Shown here piece after piece: positions 1 to 6,603 of a DNA stretch of 14,154 nucleotides; the stretch's first letter is position 1, and each line of letters begins with the position of its first letter. Under the pieces are notes generated by a model. The model made no database searches and was not told the DNA's origin. It was given only the letters and a program-made list of their open reading frames with translations. The stretch lies in assembly GCA_964418385.1 (NCBI GenBank), contig CAYQLH010000022.1, forward strand, positions 1-14,154, in the 5' to 3' direction. The stretch is from RGIG2560 sp964418385 (lineage in GTDB: Bacteria > Patescibacteriota > Microgenomatia > UBA1400 > PJMF01). The position numbers and the translations under genes were made by a program.

Positions 1-274
1 CCTTACCACTTGCCAGAAAGACATTGTTGCCGATTTTGACAAATTGGATGCCGTTGACTTTGATTTTTTTGCCGTTGGCGATGGAAGCAATGGTGGCTTT
101 GGCGGCGTGAGCGGTAAAGGCTAATTTATTTGTTTTGGAAATATGCACTTTTGCGGGTACAATGCTCTCTCGCCAAGCTTCCCGAAAAGGTGACAAACTC
201 GCTAAGTTTGCAGACACGAAAATTAGCATCGCAAAAATTGCCAGACAAACAAAACGCCCTAAACGTTTGAGCAT
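1..274 (-). CDS. Secreted protein, 5' part only, possible SLAP-like domain
   Basis: The gene starts at the ATG at 274-272 and stays open to the left edge of the window, giving about 91 residues. The first 30 residues look like a signal peptide: MLKRLGR, then a hydrophobic stretch (about residues 8-24) and a small-residue zone (SANLASLS). The mature part begins basic and polar. Residues of about 70-91 (KKIKVNGIQFVKIGNNVFLA) resemble the short beta-hairpin of surface-layer SLAP domains, which carry GxxYYKIGNNxYVKAxN; this is a resemblance judged by eye. A purine-rich site (GGAAAGGG) lies just before the start. It is transcribed from the promoter at 583-593 behind a long structured leader. The segment at 181-229, inside the signal-peptide region, is a copy of the 49-bp dispersed element. 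The function is unknown; an extracellular or cell-surface role is inferred from the leader peptide. Confidence 0.6.
   Translation of the reverse strand, partial: MLKRLGRFVCLAIFAMLIFVSANLASLSPFREAWRESIVPAKVHISKTNKLAFTAHAAKATIASIANGKKIKVNGIQFVKIGNNVFLASGK
181..229 (+). repeat. 49-bp dispersed element, copy 1
   Basis: This is the first of three ungapped 49-bp copies (others at 8948-8996 on the minus strand and 13767-13815 on the plus strand). Conserved blocks are CCGAAAAGGTG (positions 2-12), GCTAA (21-25) and AATTAGCAT (41-49). GCTAA and TTAGC can pair as a stem. This copy matches copy 3 at about 35 of 49 positions by eye. It lies inside the 5' coding part of the secreted protein gene, in the opposite orientation. 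Confidence 0.75.
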
Positions 275-576
275 ACGCCCTTTCCGTTAATTTATTTTCG
301 GGCGGGAGCAAGTGTCTGTAAATACTACAGGCAGGCGACTTGAGCCATTATCTGCTCATGCCCGGGGCATCAGTCACACAGCTACAGGATGATAAGAGTA
401 ACGTGTTAACATTTCCGAGCAGAAGTCCCCTGCCTGATCGCACACGTTGCCCATATTGCCTAACAAAAACGTTGACTTGATCTTTAAACTTTATACAATA
501 TCCTCAACTCATAACCGAGTTGAAAACTGATTCATAGAAAGTCATCATCCTTTCTTTTCTACTGTGTACTGATGCT
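275..576 (-). ncRNA. Structured 5' leader RNA (candidate riboswitch or regulatory RNA)
   Basis: About 300 nt separate the promoter at 583-593 from the ATG at 274, with no gene of convincing size. Hairpins seen on the transcribed strand: AGAAAG/CTTTCT (536-555), TCAACTC/GAGTTGA (504-523), ATGCC/GGCAT (358-370), TGAGC/GCTCA (341-358) and CTGTA/TACAG (316-330). Longer-range pairings are also available: 442-448 with 400-406 (7 bp), 429-436 with 328-335 (8 bp), and the loop of the first hairpin (542-550) with 387-395 (9 bp including one G-U), which would form a pseudoknot. It does not match the conserved cores I know for RNase P, tmRNA, SRP RNA, TPP, FMN, cobalamin or c-di-AMP elements. A 15-codon open frame starting at about 549 lies in the 5' part and could be a leader peptide. 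A leader controlling the secreted protein is the simplest reading. Confidence 0.45.
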
Positions 577-582
577 GAGGGT

Positions 583-593
583 ATTATACCACA
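583..593 (-). promoter_or_regulatory. Extended -10 promoter (TGTGGTATAAT)
   Basis: The minus strand reads TGTGGTATAAT, an extended -10 box (TGN before TATAAT). A weak TTGCAT lies 15 bp upstream. The start of transcription should be near 576. It sits just downstream of the terminator of the 678-962 gene, so it begins a new transcript. Confidence 0.75.
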
Positions 594-630
594 CAAAATA
601 AAAATGCAAGCAGGAAAATTTGTGACAAAC

Positions 631-661
631 AAAAACCCGCCCCACACTCGGGACGAGTTTT
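631..661 (-). terminator. Rho-independent terminator of the 678-962 gene
   Basis: On the minus strand a 12-bp stem (661-650 with 643-632, two G-U pairs) with a 6-nt GAGTGT loop ends in a run of Ts. It lies 17 bp after the stop codon of the small basic membrane protein. Confidence 0.85.
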
Positions 662-677
662 ACGGACGAAAATAAGG

Positions 678-962
678 TTAAATCCCCATCACGTTTTGCG
701 CGATCAAAAGGATAAAGAGGAAGAAAAGCGCTACACCGGCACAAAAAAGCACAGTTGTAGGAAATTCGACCTCAAAAAGCGTCGTGGGGGCTTTACAGTT
801 GCCAGTATCGCTCACCTTGGAAGCAACGCGAACGCTCTTCTTTTTCTTCGCTGCAGCTGGTTTCACCGCTTTTGACCTTGAAACCGTGGTCTTCGCAGCA
901 GGGCGAGCCTTCTTGATGGCAACCCGTTTTTTCGTCGTTTTTTTGGCGCTACTTTTTGGCAT
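678..962 (-). CDS. Small histone-H1-like basic protein with C-terminal membrane helix
   Basis: The product is 94 residues. Residues 1-50 are rich in Lys, Ala, Arg, Ser and Thr (KKTTKKR, KKARPAAK, KPAAAKKKK), like the tails of bacterial histone-H1-type proteins. After a short linker, residues of about 70-90 (VLFCAGVALFFLFILLIAQ) form one strong hydrophobic helix. The layout predicts a tail-anchored protein with a positively charged cytoplasmic domain that could bind DNA or RNA at the membrane; this is inferred from composition, and no family is recognised. The start is fixed by a consensus promoter whose -10 ends 9 bp before the ATG, leaving a 5' UTR of only about 3 nt and no ribosome binding site. 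A strong terminator follows at 631-661, so it is a single-gene unit. A frame on the opposite strand (784-978) looks like a shadow of the Lys/Ala repeats. Confidence 0.75.
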   Translation of the reverse strand: MPKSSAKKTTKKRVAIKKARPAAKTTVSRSKAVKPAAAKKKKSVRVASKVSDTGNCKAPTTLFEVEFPTTVLFCAGVALFFLFILLIAQNVMGI

Positions 963-971
963 AATAGGTGT

Positions 972-1000
972 ATTATAACAACACTTTTGGTGAATGTCAA
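972..1000 (-). promoter_or_regulatory. Consensus promoter TTGACA-N17-TATAAT for the 678-962 gene
   Basis: The minus strand carries TTGACA at 1000-995, a 17-bp spacer and TATAAT at 977-972. The predicted transcription start (about 965) is 3 bases before the ATG, so the mRNA should be leaderless. Confidence 0.85.
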
Positions 1001-1033
1001 ATCATGTTAACATTAAAGAAAAATTCGCTTTTA

Positions 1034-2072
1034 TCAATGTTTTTTATTATTTGTATTAAAATCTGGCCACCAAACACCTAGCGAATTAACATCAGTTAAT
1101 AACATCGCTACTCGGTCTACACCTAAGCCAATGCCAGCAAAAGTGTGACCGGATTGTTGCAAGGCGGCGATGTCCGCTAGCATACCCTCGTCCAATGGCG
1201 GTGCGAGCTCGTGATTTTTCTCTCTGGCGGCGAGCTCGGCGGCGAAAAGCTCACGCACGCGCTGGCTGTCGAGTTGTTCACTGTTGCCATTGCCGAGCTC
1301 TAGGCGGTGAATGTAAACTTCAAAACGCTCCGCCAGCCAAGGTTTGTCGGCGCGGGGGCGGCAAAGTGGCGATAGTTGGGCGGGAAAATCAATCAAAAAA
1401 AAACGGCTCCGCCGGGAAATACGGCTCGATTTCATTGAGGAAAAGCTGGTTGAAAAGCTGTTCCCAAGTGGCAGTGGTGACGTTGTAACCGCGAGCGCTC
1501 GCAAGAGCAGAGATGACATCGTAGTCAAGACATTCTCGCAGCGAAATTGCAAATTTTTCTTGCCAGAGAGCATCCACGCTGAGTGTTTGCCAATGTGTGA
1601 GATCGTAACGCGCACCTTGGAATTCAAGCACAGACGAGTGATTAATTTTTTGCTGCAAAAAAAGCAATAACGCCTTGGTATCGTCCATAATAGCGTGGTA
1701 ATCGCGATCGCGCCGATACCACTCGAGCATCAAAAATTCGGGGTGATGGGTATTGCCTTTGGCTTCCATGTTGCGGCAGCAATGGCCGATAGAATAACAT
1801 TCAGCAAAGCCGAGGCTTAAGTAGTGCTTCATGGCGCGTTCTGGCGAGAGGGGCAAAAAAAGCGGCATGGAGTTAATTTCGTGATCGAGTTGTCGGTTCC
1901 AGTGCGTCACAAAGGGATAAATTGTGGGCTCGGCGGGCACGGCAGGCGACAAAATGGGACAAATAAGCTCTTGGAAACCGTGATCATCCAGCCACGAACG
2001 CAAACCGCGAATCACTTGCATCCGCTCGAGATGTGCTTGATAAAGCTGGTTGACTGCATTTTGCATTGTCAT
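1034..2072 (-). CDS. epmA: EpmA/GenX-like EF-P lysyl-transferase, frameshifted
   Basis: Two open frames together give one protein of about 345 residues resembling EpmA (PoxA/GenX), the class II lysyl-tRNA-synthetase paralogue that attaches beta-lysine to elongation factor P. The first frame (2072 to 1389) holds class II motif 2 (CRNMEAKGNTHHPEFLMLEWY). The second (from about 1400 to 1034) holds ERFEVYIHRLELGNG and motif 3 (GIGLGVDRVAML). They join at a run of nine Ts on the coding strand (1403-1395): with eight Ts the protein would read PFFLIDFPAQ without a break; as written it ends PFFFD-stop. The cause may be a sequencing error, a real mutation or transcriptional slippage on the T run. The N-terminal anticodon-binding domain of LysRS is absent, as in EpmA. 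The start is taken as the ATG at 2072; an ATG at 2066 and an in-frame TTG at 2099 are alternatives, and no clear ribosome binding site is seen. EF-P and EpmB are not in the window. Confidence 0.8.
1395..1403. other. Nine-base A/T homopolymer at the epmA frameshift
   Basis: Nine consecutive As on the plus strand (Ts in the mRNA sense) mark the point where the EpmA reading frame changes. Removing one base restores the family sequence across the junction. Confidence 0.9.
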
Positions 2073-2163
2073 AAGAAATTGATGTATAAATTTGTACAAT
2101 TTGCTTATTTTTATTTTTATACCGGTATTTTTTCTATTTTAATATTACTAAACAAGAGAACCG

Positions 2164-2185
2164 AAAGTGTATTATAATACACTTT
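2164..2185. promoter_or_regulatory. Perfect 22-bp palindrome containing -10 boxes, between typA and epmA
   Basis: The arm AAAGTGTATTA is followed directly by its exact reverse complement. TATAAT is present on both strands in the centre. On the minus strand it could be the epmA promoter (start near 2164, leader of about 90 nt), though no good -35 is seen. On the plus strand it is followed by five Ts, so a weak AT-rich terminator is the alternative. The AAAGTG...TATAAT...CAC arrangement recurs at 12371 and 972. Confidence 0.5.
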
Positions 2186-2196
2186 TTCCAGCCGAT

Positions 2197-4029
2197 TTAG
2201 CTGTAGTTGGCGCCTACATTGAGATCGCGTTTGCGCAAGCGCAGTGATTTGGGTGTGACTTCCATGAGTTCGTCTTTGGCGATATAGGCAAGAGCTTGCT
2301 CGAGCGAAAACTCGCGTGGCGGTGAGAGGCGAATTAAAATATCGGCGTTGGAGCGGACATTGGTGAGCTTTTTGCCTTTGCACAGGTTGATGACGATATC
2401 TTCTTTTTTGGAGTTTTCGCCCACGATCATGCCAGCGTAAATGGGTGTGCCTGGCGTGACAAAAGCGACGCCGCGTTCTTCGAGGCGTTTGAGATCGTAA
2501 GAGAGCGCCTGGCCCGTCTGGGCGGAAATGAAAACGCCACCGCGCTGCCAAGTCATTTCTTCGCCCAGCGGCCGGTACTCGAGGAAAACCGAGTTGACCA
2601 CGGCCAGGCCAGAAGTGACGGATTGGAACTCCGAGCGGAAACCGATGAGATTGCGCGAGGAAATTTCGTATTCAAAACGGACGCCGAGTTTGAGATTCTT
2701 CATGTCGCGGAAAATCGCTTTACGATCACCCATAGCGGCAGTCACGGCGCCCACGTGTTCCTCTGGAACTTCAATGGTGAGCAATTCCCACGGTTCCAGC
2801 GTAACATCGCCGTTTTTCTTATAGATGACTTCGGGGCGACCGACACTAAACTCATAACCTTCGCGGCGCATGTTTTCAATCAAGATAGCCAGGTGAAGCT
2901 CACCGCGACCAGAAACCAAGAAAGACTCGCTATTGGGACCGGGCGCCAAGCGAATACCAACGTTGCGCTCGAGCTCTTTGTCCAGACGGGCTTTAAGTTG
3001 ACGCGAAGTGCTAAATTCTTCTTCTTTGCCCACAAAAGGTGACGTGGAAACCAAAAATTCGACTTGAATGGTGGGCTCAGAAATGTTGATGTGGGGCAAA
3101 GGCTCGAGATGCTCGGGATCGCACAGCGTGTCAGAGATTTTGACGTCGGCAAAACCGGTGAGCGCGACAATATCGCCGGTTTGCGCCTCTTGGATGGCTT
3201 GTTTGCCCAGGCCAAAAAACTCAAATAAGAATTCTACTTTGCCAGTCATGACCTTGGCGCCATCTTCGCCGCGGACAATGGTAAGCTGTTGACCCTGACG
3301 CAGCGTGCCACGGTTGATTTTGCCGATGGCGATGGTGCCTTTGTAATCATCGTAGTCGATATTGCTCACTTGCAAACGGGTGGGGCCTTCCAAATGCTTT
3401 GGTGTGGGAATTTGATTGATAATTCCTTCAAAAATGGGTGTTAAATCGCTACTGTCAGTAATTTTCATGGAGCCGTCAGCTTGGGTTTGCACGCTCCGAC
3501 CAGCGATGCCGTCGCGGCCCACCGCATAAAAAATGGGAAAATCGAGTTGTGACTCGTCCACCGCGAGGTCTAAAAAGAGATCGTTAATTTCGTTGATCAC
3601 TTCGCTGGCACGCTGGTCTTTGCGATCAATTTTATTGATCACCACGATGGGCTTGAGACCAAGCTTGAGGGCGAGCGAAAGTACAAATCTCGTCTGCGAC
3701 AATACGCCTTCTGACGCATCCACCAGTAAAATACAACCCTCGGCCATATTGAGTACCCGCTCCACTTCGCCAGAAAAATCAGCGTGACCAGGAGTATCGA
3801 TAATATTAATCTTATAATCCTTCCAGTGCACGGCCGTATTTTTCGCCAAAATGGTCACTCCGCGTTCGCGCTCCAGGGCGTTGTTGTCCATGAGCGTGGT
3901 TTGCTGATTTTCTTCTTGGTAATCGGCAAAAACGTGAGCTTGCTTTAAAAGACCATCCACCAAAGTCGTCTTGCCATGATCAACATGGGCAATAATTGCG
4001 ATATTTCGGATATTTTCGGTGGCGATCAT
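2197..4029 (-). CDS. typA: Ribosome-associated translational GTPase TypA/BipA
   Basis: The product is 610 residues, the usual length for TypA/BipA, a GTPase of the EF-G/LepA class that binds the 70S ribosome and supports 50S assembly and stress growth. The GTP-binding motifs are complete: AHVDHGKTT (about residues 14-22), the switch I Thr in RGVTILAKN, DTPGHADF, NKIDR and a conserved SxxD-type region. The rest shows the family's EF-G-like domains III and V (GRGELHLAILIENMRREGYE; EVPEEHVGAVTAAMGDRKA) and the BipA-specific C-terminal domain (TNVRSNADILIRLSPP). The start at 4029 gives MIATENIRNIAIIAHVDHG, as in the family, and has AAGGA 8 bases upstream; the longer frame to 4086 would run back through the rpsU terminator. 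It lies just after rpsU and may be read through from it. Confidence 0.97.
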   Translation of the reverse strand: MIATENIRNIAIIAHVDHGKTTLVDGLLKQAHVFADYQEENQQTTLMDNNALERERGVTILAKNTAVHWKDYKINIIDTPGHADFSGEVERVLNMAEGCILLVDASEGVLSQTRFVLSLALKLGLKPIVVINKIDRKDQRASEVINEINDLFLDLAVDESQLDFPIFYAVGRDGIAGRSVQTQADGSMKITDSSDLTPIFEGIINQIPTPKHLEGPTRLQVSNIDYDDYKGTIAIGKINRGTLRQGQQLTIVRGEDGAKVMTGKVEFLFEFFGLGKQAIQEAQTGDIVALTGFADVKISDTLCDPEHLEPLPHINISEPTIQVEFLVSTSPFVGKEEEFSTSRQLKARLDKELERNVGIRLAPGPNSESFLVSGRGELHLAILIENMRREGYEFSVGRPEVIYKKNGDVTLEPWELLTIEVPEEHVGAVTAAMGDRKAIFRDMKNLKLGVRFEYEISSRNLIGFRSEFQSVTSGLAVVNSVFLEYRPLGEEMTWQRGGVFISAQTGQALSYDLKRLEERGVAFVTPGTPIYAGMIVGENSKKEDIVINLCKGKKLTNVRSNADILIRLSPPREFSLEQALAYIAKDELMEVTPKSLRLRKRDLNVGANYS

Positions 4030-4064
4030 ATAATATTTCCTTATTTTATCTTGTTTTAATTTAA

Positions 4065-4094
4065 AAGCCGGTGTGAGCGAACCCACACCGGCTT
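4065..4094 (-). terminator. Terminator between rpsU and typA
   Basis: An 11-bp perfect stem (AAGCCGGTGTG/CACACCGGCTT) with an 8-nt loop is followed on the minus strand by TTTTAAATT. It follows the rpsU stop and precedes the typA ribosome binding site, so it may let only part of the transcripts through into typA. Confidence 0.85.
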
Positions 4095-4109
4095 ACAGTT
4101 TCCTTTTTT

Positions 4110-4364
4110 TTAAGTGGTACTAAGTTTTTCGTGCATGCGAGCGATAATATCTGGAGAGATGTTTTTCATCTTCTTAAGACCACGCAGGCGGCGGCGCAGG
4201 CGGCGATTGTCATTATTGTTATTTTTGCGCACTTGAGAGGGGCGCAGGTGATATTGCCGGTCTTTGACGAGAGTCTGAATGTCCATGGCGACAGTGATTT
4301 TCTTGAAACGTTTCACCATATCGCCCACCGGTTCGTTGCCGCGATTTTTTACTACGATTGTCAT
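4110..4364 (-). CDS. rpsU: Small ribosomal subunit protein bS21
   Basis: The product is 84 residues and matches bS21: an N-terminal strand and helix (VVKNRGNEPVGDMVKRFKK), then the helix containing VKDRQYHLRPSQVRK and a very basic segment (NRRLRRRLRGLKKMKN). bS21 joins the 30S subunit near the 3' end of 16S rRNA and helps start translation. The C-terminal tail (NISPDIIARMHEKLSTT) is somewhat longer than in E. coli. The start at 4364 is preceded by GGAGGTGAT, a nine-base match to the 16S rRNA 3' end, five bases before the ATG. This is the strongest ribosome binding site in the window and contrasts with the leaderless genes nearby. It is transcribed from the extended -10 promoter at 4411-4421 and ends at the terminator at 4065-4094. 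Confidence 0.93.
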   Translation of the reverse strand: MTIVVKNRGNEPVGDMVKRFKKITVAMDIQTLVKDRQYHLRPSQVRKNNNNDNRRLRRRLRGLKKMKNISPDIIARMHEKLSTT

Positions 4365-4410
4365 AAGTTATCACCTCCCCCTCGAGTTGACTAATTGTTT
4401 ACAGGGGCAT

Positions 4411-4421
4411 ATTATACCACA
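4411..4421 (-). promoter_or_regulatory. Extended -10 promoter (TGTGGTATAAT) of rpsU
   Basis: The minus strand reads TGTGGTATAAT at 4421-4411; no good -35 lies 17 bp upstream. Transcription should start near 4404, giving a 5' UTR of about 40 nt that includes the strong ribosome binding site. Confidence 0.8.
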
Positions 4422-4501
4422 AAAAATCGCATTTTGAGGAGCAAATTGGCGAACTCCACGCTTCAATCGGACTACATTTTAATACTTGGTAAAATTGGCT
4501 C

Positions 4502-4530
4502 TTGACAAAAGACCTATAATATGATATAAT
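4502..4530 (+). promoter_or_regulatory. Consensus plus-strand promoter facing the 3' end of the glycan operon
   Basis: TTGACA (4502-4507), a 17-bp spacer and TATAAT (4525-4530) make a perfect sigma-70-type promoter on the plus strand. No plus-strand gene follows before rpoD at 7793, so a transcript would be antisense to the polymerase-like gene ending at 4538. The -10 lies inside the palindrome at 4512-4534. Confidence 0.55.
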
Positions 4531-4534
4531 AGGT
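4512..4534 (-). terminator. AT-rich palindrome after the glycan operon, possible terminator or operator
   Basis: On the minus strand, 11-base arms (ACCTATTATAT and ATATTATAGGT, one mismatch) around a single base are followed by CTTTT, four bases after the stop codon at 4538. It could terminate the glycan operon. It also overlaps the plus-strand -10 box, so an operator role is possible. Confidence 0.45.
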
Positions 4535-4537
4535 ATA

Positions 4538-5767
4538 TTAGCTAAGTGAAGGACGGTTTTGTGGTCTGGAAACGACGAAACGAGGGTCACTGAGTAAAAA
4601 TGTGAGCAAAATAACGATAAAGGGTTGGAAAACCGCTTGATTGAATTGCGCCACCACAAGCAAAGCCAGAAAGTAATAAAATGTAAACACATGACGACAA
4701 TAAAGGCGATACAGACCGTAAAAAATCAAGGCTGTCACCACAAGTGCTACAGGTAAACCCCAGAAACTGATCAAGAGGATGAAGAAATTATCCGGAAAAG
4801 CAGCGGTGAGCTTAAAGTCAACACTGCTACCAGGCGGAAGACTTGCTGGCAACGGTACAAACGGCCCACGCCCAAAAAACCATTGACCAGGAGTTAATTG
4901 TTGGCAGTGTGTCAGCAGCGTGGCGGCGCGAATCTGGAGCGAATTGGTGCGCAGCAGATTGGTGGAATCTGAGGGAATCAGCCGGGCGAGGACAACAAAA
5001 GCCACGAAGCAAAGTGCGCTAAGCAAACACGCTAAAAAGAAATAAGCGTAACGATACTCGCGCAGTCGAGTGCGAAGATCATTGGTTTTCACGGATGGCA
5101 AAAACGCGATCAGGCAAGCCGCAAACGCCAAATAGACAGAGCGCGAATAAGTAAAAATTAAACTGACAGTGAGCAAAATCATGATTAAAGTTAGCGCCAC
5201 TTTTTTTGAGGGCGAGCGAACGAATTCTTGACGATGAGCGATAAAAAAAAGCCAACCGAAAAGGTACGCTAAAGCCGTAAACACCGGGTCAAACCAGGTG
5301 CCTAAAACTCGATAATAATGATCATCCCAACCAAGGTTTTCCAAAAAACGCGCGTCCGGGAAAAGTAGGTATTGGGCGAGTCCCAAAAATGCTAAACTGC
5401 CAAAAAACGCAGTTAGCAAAAAAACGTATTCACGCGGGGTCCATAATTGCGTTTGAGCTAAGACTAAACCGAATGTCACGTAAGTTAGCAAACGAGCCAG
5501 GTATAAAAGCGGGACTAGCGACCAGGCATGATTGAAGGTGAAACTGATGGCTGACCAAACAAGCATCAGAGCCACTCCAACGAGGCAACGCCGAGGCAAA
5601 GCACGCCATGCCTGGAGAAAAACGGGAATGTTAAGAAGTATAAAAATAACAATTAAAATATCATGCGGGTAAAAGGCCACCCTTGGCGTGAGCTGAAAAC
5701 GTGCCAACTGGCCGCACAGCAGCGAGATTAAAATACAGATGGTGAGTAAGCGCGAGAGTTTTTTCAT
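4538..5767 (-). CDS. O-antigen ligase/polymerase-like multi-pass membrane protein
   Basis: The product is 409 residues with about ten hydrophobic helices spread along it. The motif TYSRSVYLAF in the middle is typical of the Wzy_C family (O-antigen ligases WaaL and related polymerases), and is followed by a large loop of about 75 residues before the last helices, as in that family. Such proteins join or polymerise lipid-linked glycans on the outer face of the cytoplasmic membrane. The start at 5767 (MKKLSRLL) overlaps the stop of the upstream glycosyltransferase by four bases (ATGA), which indicates translational coupling; an in-frame start at 5794 would lie well inside that gene. It is the third gene of the glycan operon. 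The exact substrate cannot be told from sequence. Confidence 0.8.
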   Translation of the reverse strand: MKKLSRLLTICILISLLCGQLARFQLTPRVAFYPHDILIVIFILLNIPVFLQAWRALPRRCLVGVALMLVWSAISFTFNHAWSLVPLLYLARLLTYVTFGLVLAQTQLWTPREYVFLLTAFFGSLAFLGLAQYLLFPDARFLENLGWDDHYYRVLGTWFDPVFTALAYLFGWLFFIAHRQEFVRSPSKKVALTLIMILLTVSLIFTYSRSVYLAFAACLIAFLPSVKTNDLRTRLREYRYAYFFLACLLSALCFVAFVVLARLIPSDSTNLLRTNSLQIRAATLLTHCQQLTPGQWFFGRGPFVPLPASLPPGSSVDFKLTAAFPDNFFILLISFWGLPVALVVTALIFYGLYRLYCRHVFTFYYFLALLVVAQFNQAVFQPFIVILLTFLLSDPRFVVSRPQNRPSLS

Positions 5768-6603
5768 GCTGGATCGTGCCAGTGGCAATACCACTGATAG
5801 GGCAACCGCAGGAGGCGAAGCAGCATCGCTGCCAGCCTGCCGTGCCAGTAGCGGAAATAAATCGCCTGACTAGCGAAATAATAACGCCGCCGCCAGCTTT
5901 GCACTTGGCGGCGTTCGCCGCCTAAATGGATCAGGGAAACTGCGGGTAGGACATAATTGGTCAAACCAGCAGCGACGCTGCGGCGCGAAAGATCGACGTC
6001 TTCAAAATACATAAAATAACGCTCGTCAAAACCGCCCAGACGACGCCAGACATCAGCGCGGATGGCAAAAGCGGCCCCGCAAACCCAGTCGACGCGTTGC
6101 GGCTCAAGCTGGTCGGCAGCGAAAGCCGAGGTCCGCGCGCGAGCCAACTTGCGGCCCAGAACGGTGCGCAGTGTGGGGAAACGGCCACAGGCCTCGGGCT
6201 GCGGCTGTCCGGAGCGCAAGCGCAAAAGCGGGGCTACTAGGCCAACATTTGCTGTCGCCAGCATTTTGGCAAATGACGATAAAAGCGCCTGAGTGTAAAT
6301 AATGTCGGGGTTGAGAAAAAGCAAAAACTGGCCGCGAGCGCGCGCGGCAGCCGCATTATTGGCGGCACCAAAACCGTAATTTCTTTCTAAGAAAATACTA
6401 TTTATAGTTATTTTTTTGTTATATTGAGTAATTATTTTATTCAAGCGTTGCTGTTCCGGTTTGTCAGAAGCGTTATCGGCGATAATAATTTCTGCCGTCG
6501 CCAGTAAAGGTTCGTTTTCGCTAAGTGAGCGCAAGGCCTCACTAAGAGCGTCTGTCGAGTTAAAATTGACAAAAATAATTGACCAATCAGGATTTTTTGA
6601 CAT
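5764..6603 (-). CDS. GT2 family glycosyltransferase, rhamnosyltransferase-like
   Basis: The product is 279 residues. It has the GT-A fold features of the WbbL-like rhamnosyltransferase branch of family 2: SIIFVNFNS near the N-terminus, IIADNAS (about residues 39-45), the RNYGFGAANN block, FLNPD in the position of the DxD metal-binding motif, and GGFDERYFMYFEDVDLSRR near residue 190-210. It probably adds a sugar from a nucleotide donor to a lipid-linked glycan at the inner face of the membrane. The C-terminus is rich in Arg, Trp and Tyr and may contact the membrane. The ATG at 6603 lies 17 bases inside the end of the GT4 gene and has no clear ribosome binding site, so translation is probably coupled. 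The 3' end overlaps the next gene as ATGA. Confidence 0.88.
   Translation of the reverse strand: MSKNPDWSIIFVNFNSTDALSEALRSLSENEPLLATAEIIIADNASDKPEQQRLNKIITQYNKKITINSIFLERNYGFGAANNAAAARARGQFLLFLNPDIIYTQALLSSFAKMLATANVGLVAPLLRLRSGQPQPEACGRFPTLRTVLGRKLARARTSAFAADQLEPQRVDWVCGAAFAIRADVWRRLGGFDERYFMYFEDVDLSRRSVAAGLTNYVLPAVSLIHLGGERRQVQSWRRRYYFASQAIYFRYWHGRLAAMLLRLLRLPYQWYCHWHDPA

Noticed and set aside
275..576. RNase P RNA, tmRNA, SRP RNA or 6S RNA in the leader
   Set aside because: None of the conserved core sequences I know for the first three is present on either strand, and the region does not form the single long rod of 6S RNA.
784..978. Plus-strand open frame of 64 codons opposite the basic membrane protein
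   Set aside because: It is the complement of Lys/Ala codons (Phe/Ala/Leu-rich), has no promoter, and the minus-strand gene has a promoter and terminator that fit it.
2083..2100. TGTATA...TGTACAAT near epmA as a third copy of the 88-bp element
   Set aside because: Only the first palindromic part is similar and it is three bases shorter; ACGCCTGG and the CACGTGCAGCAT end are missing.
2528..3042. Plus-strand open frames opposite typA
   Set aside because: They overlap the conserved core of typA, have no recognisable domains and no promoter or ribosome binding site.
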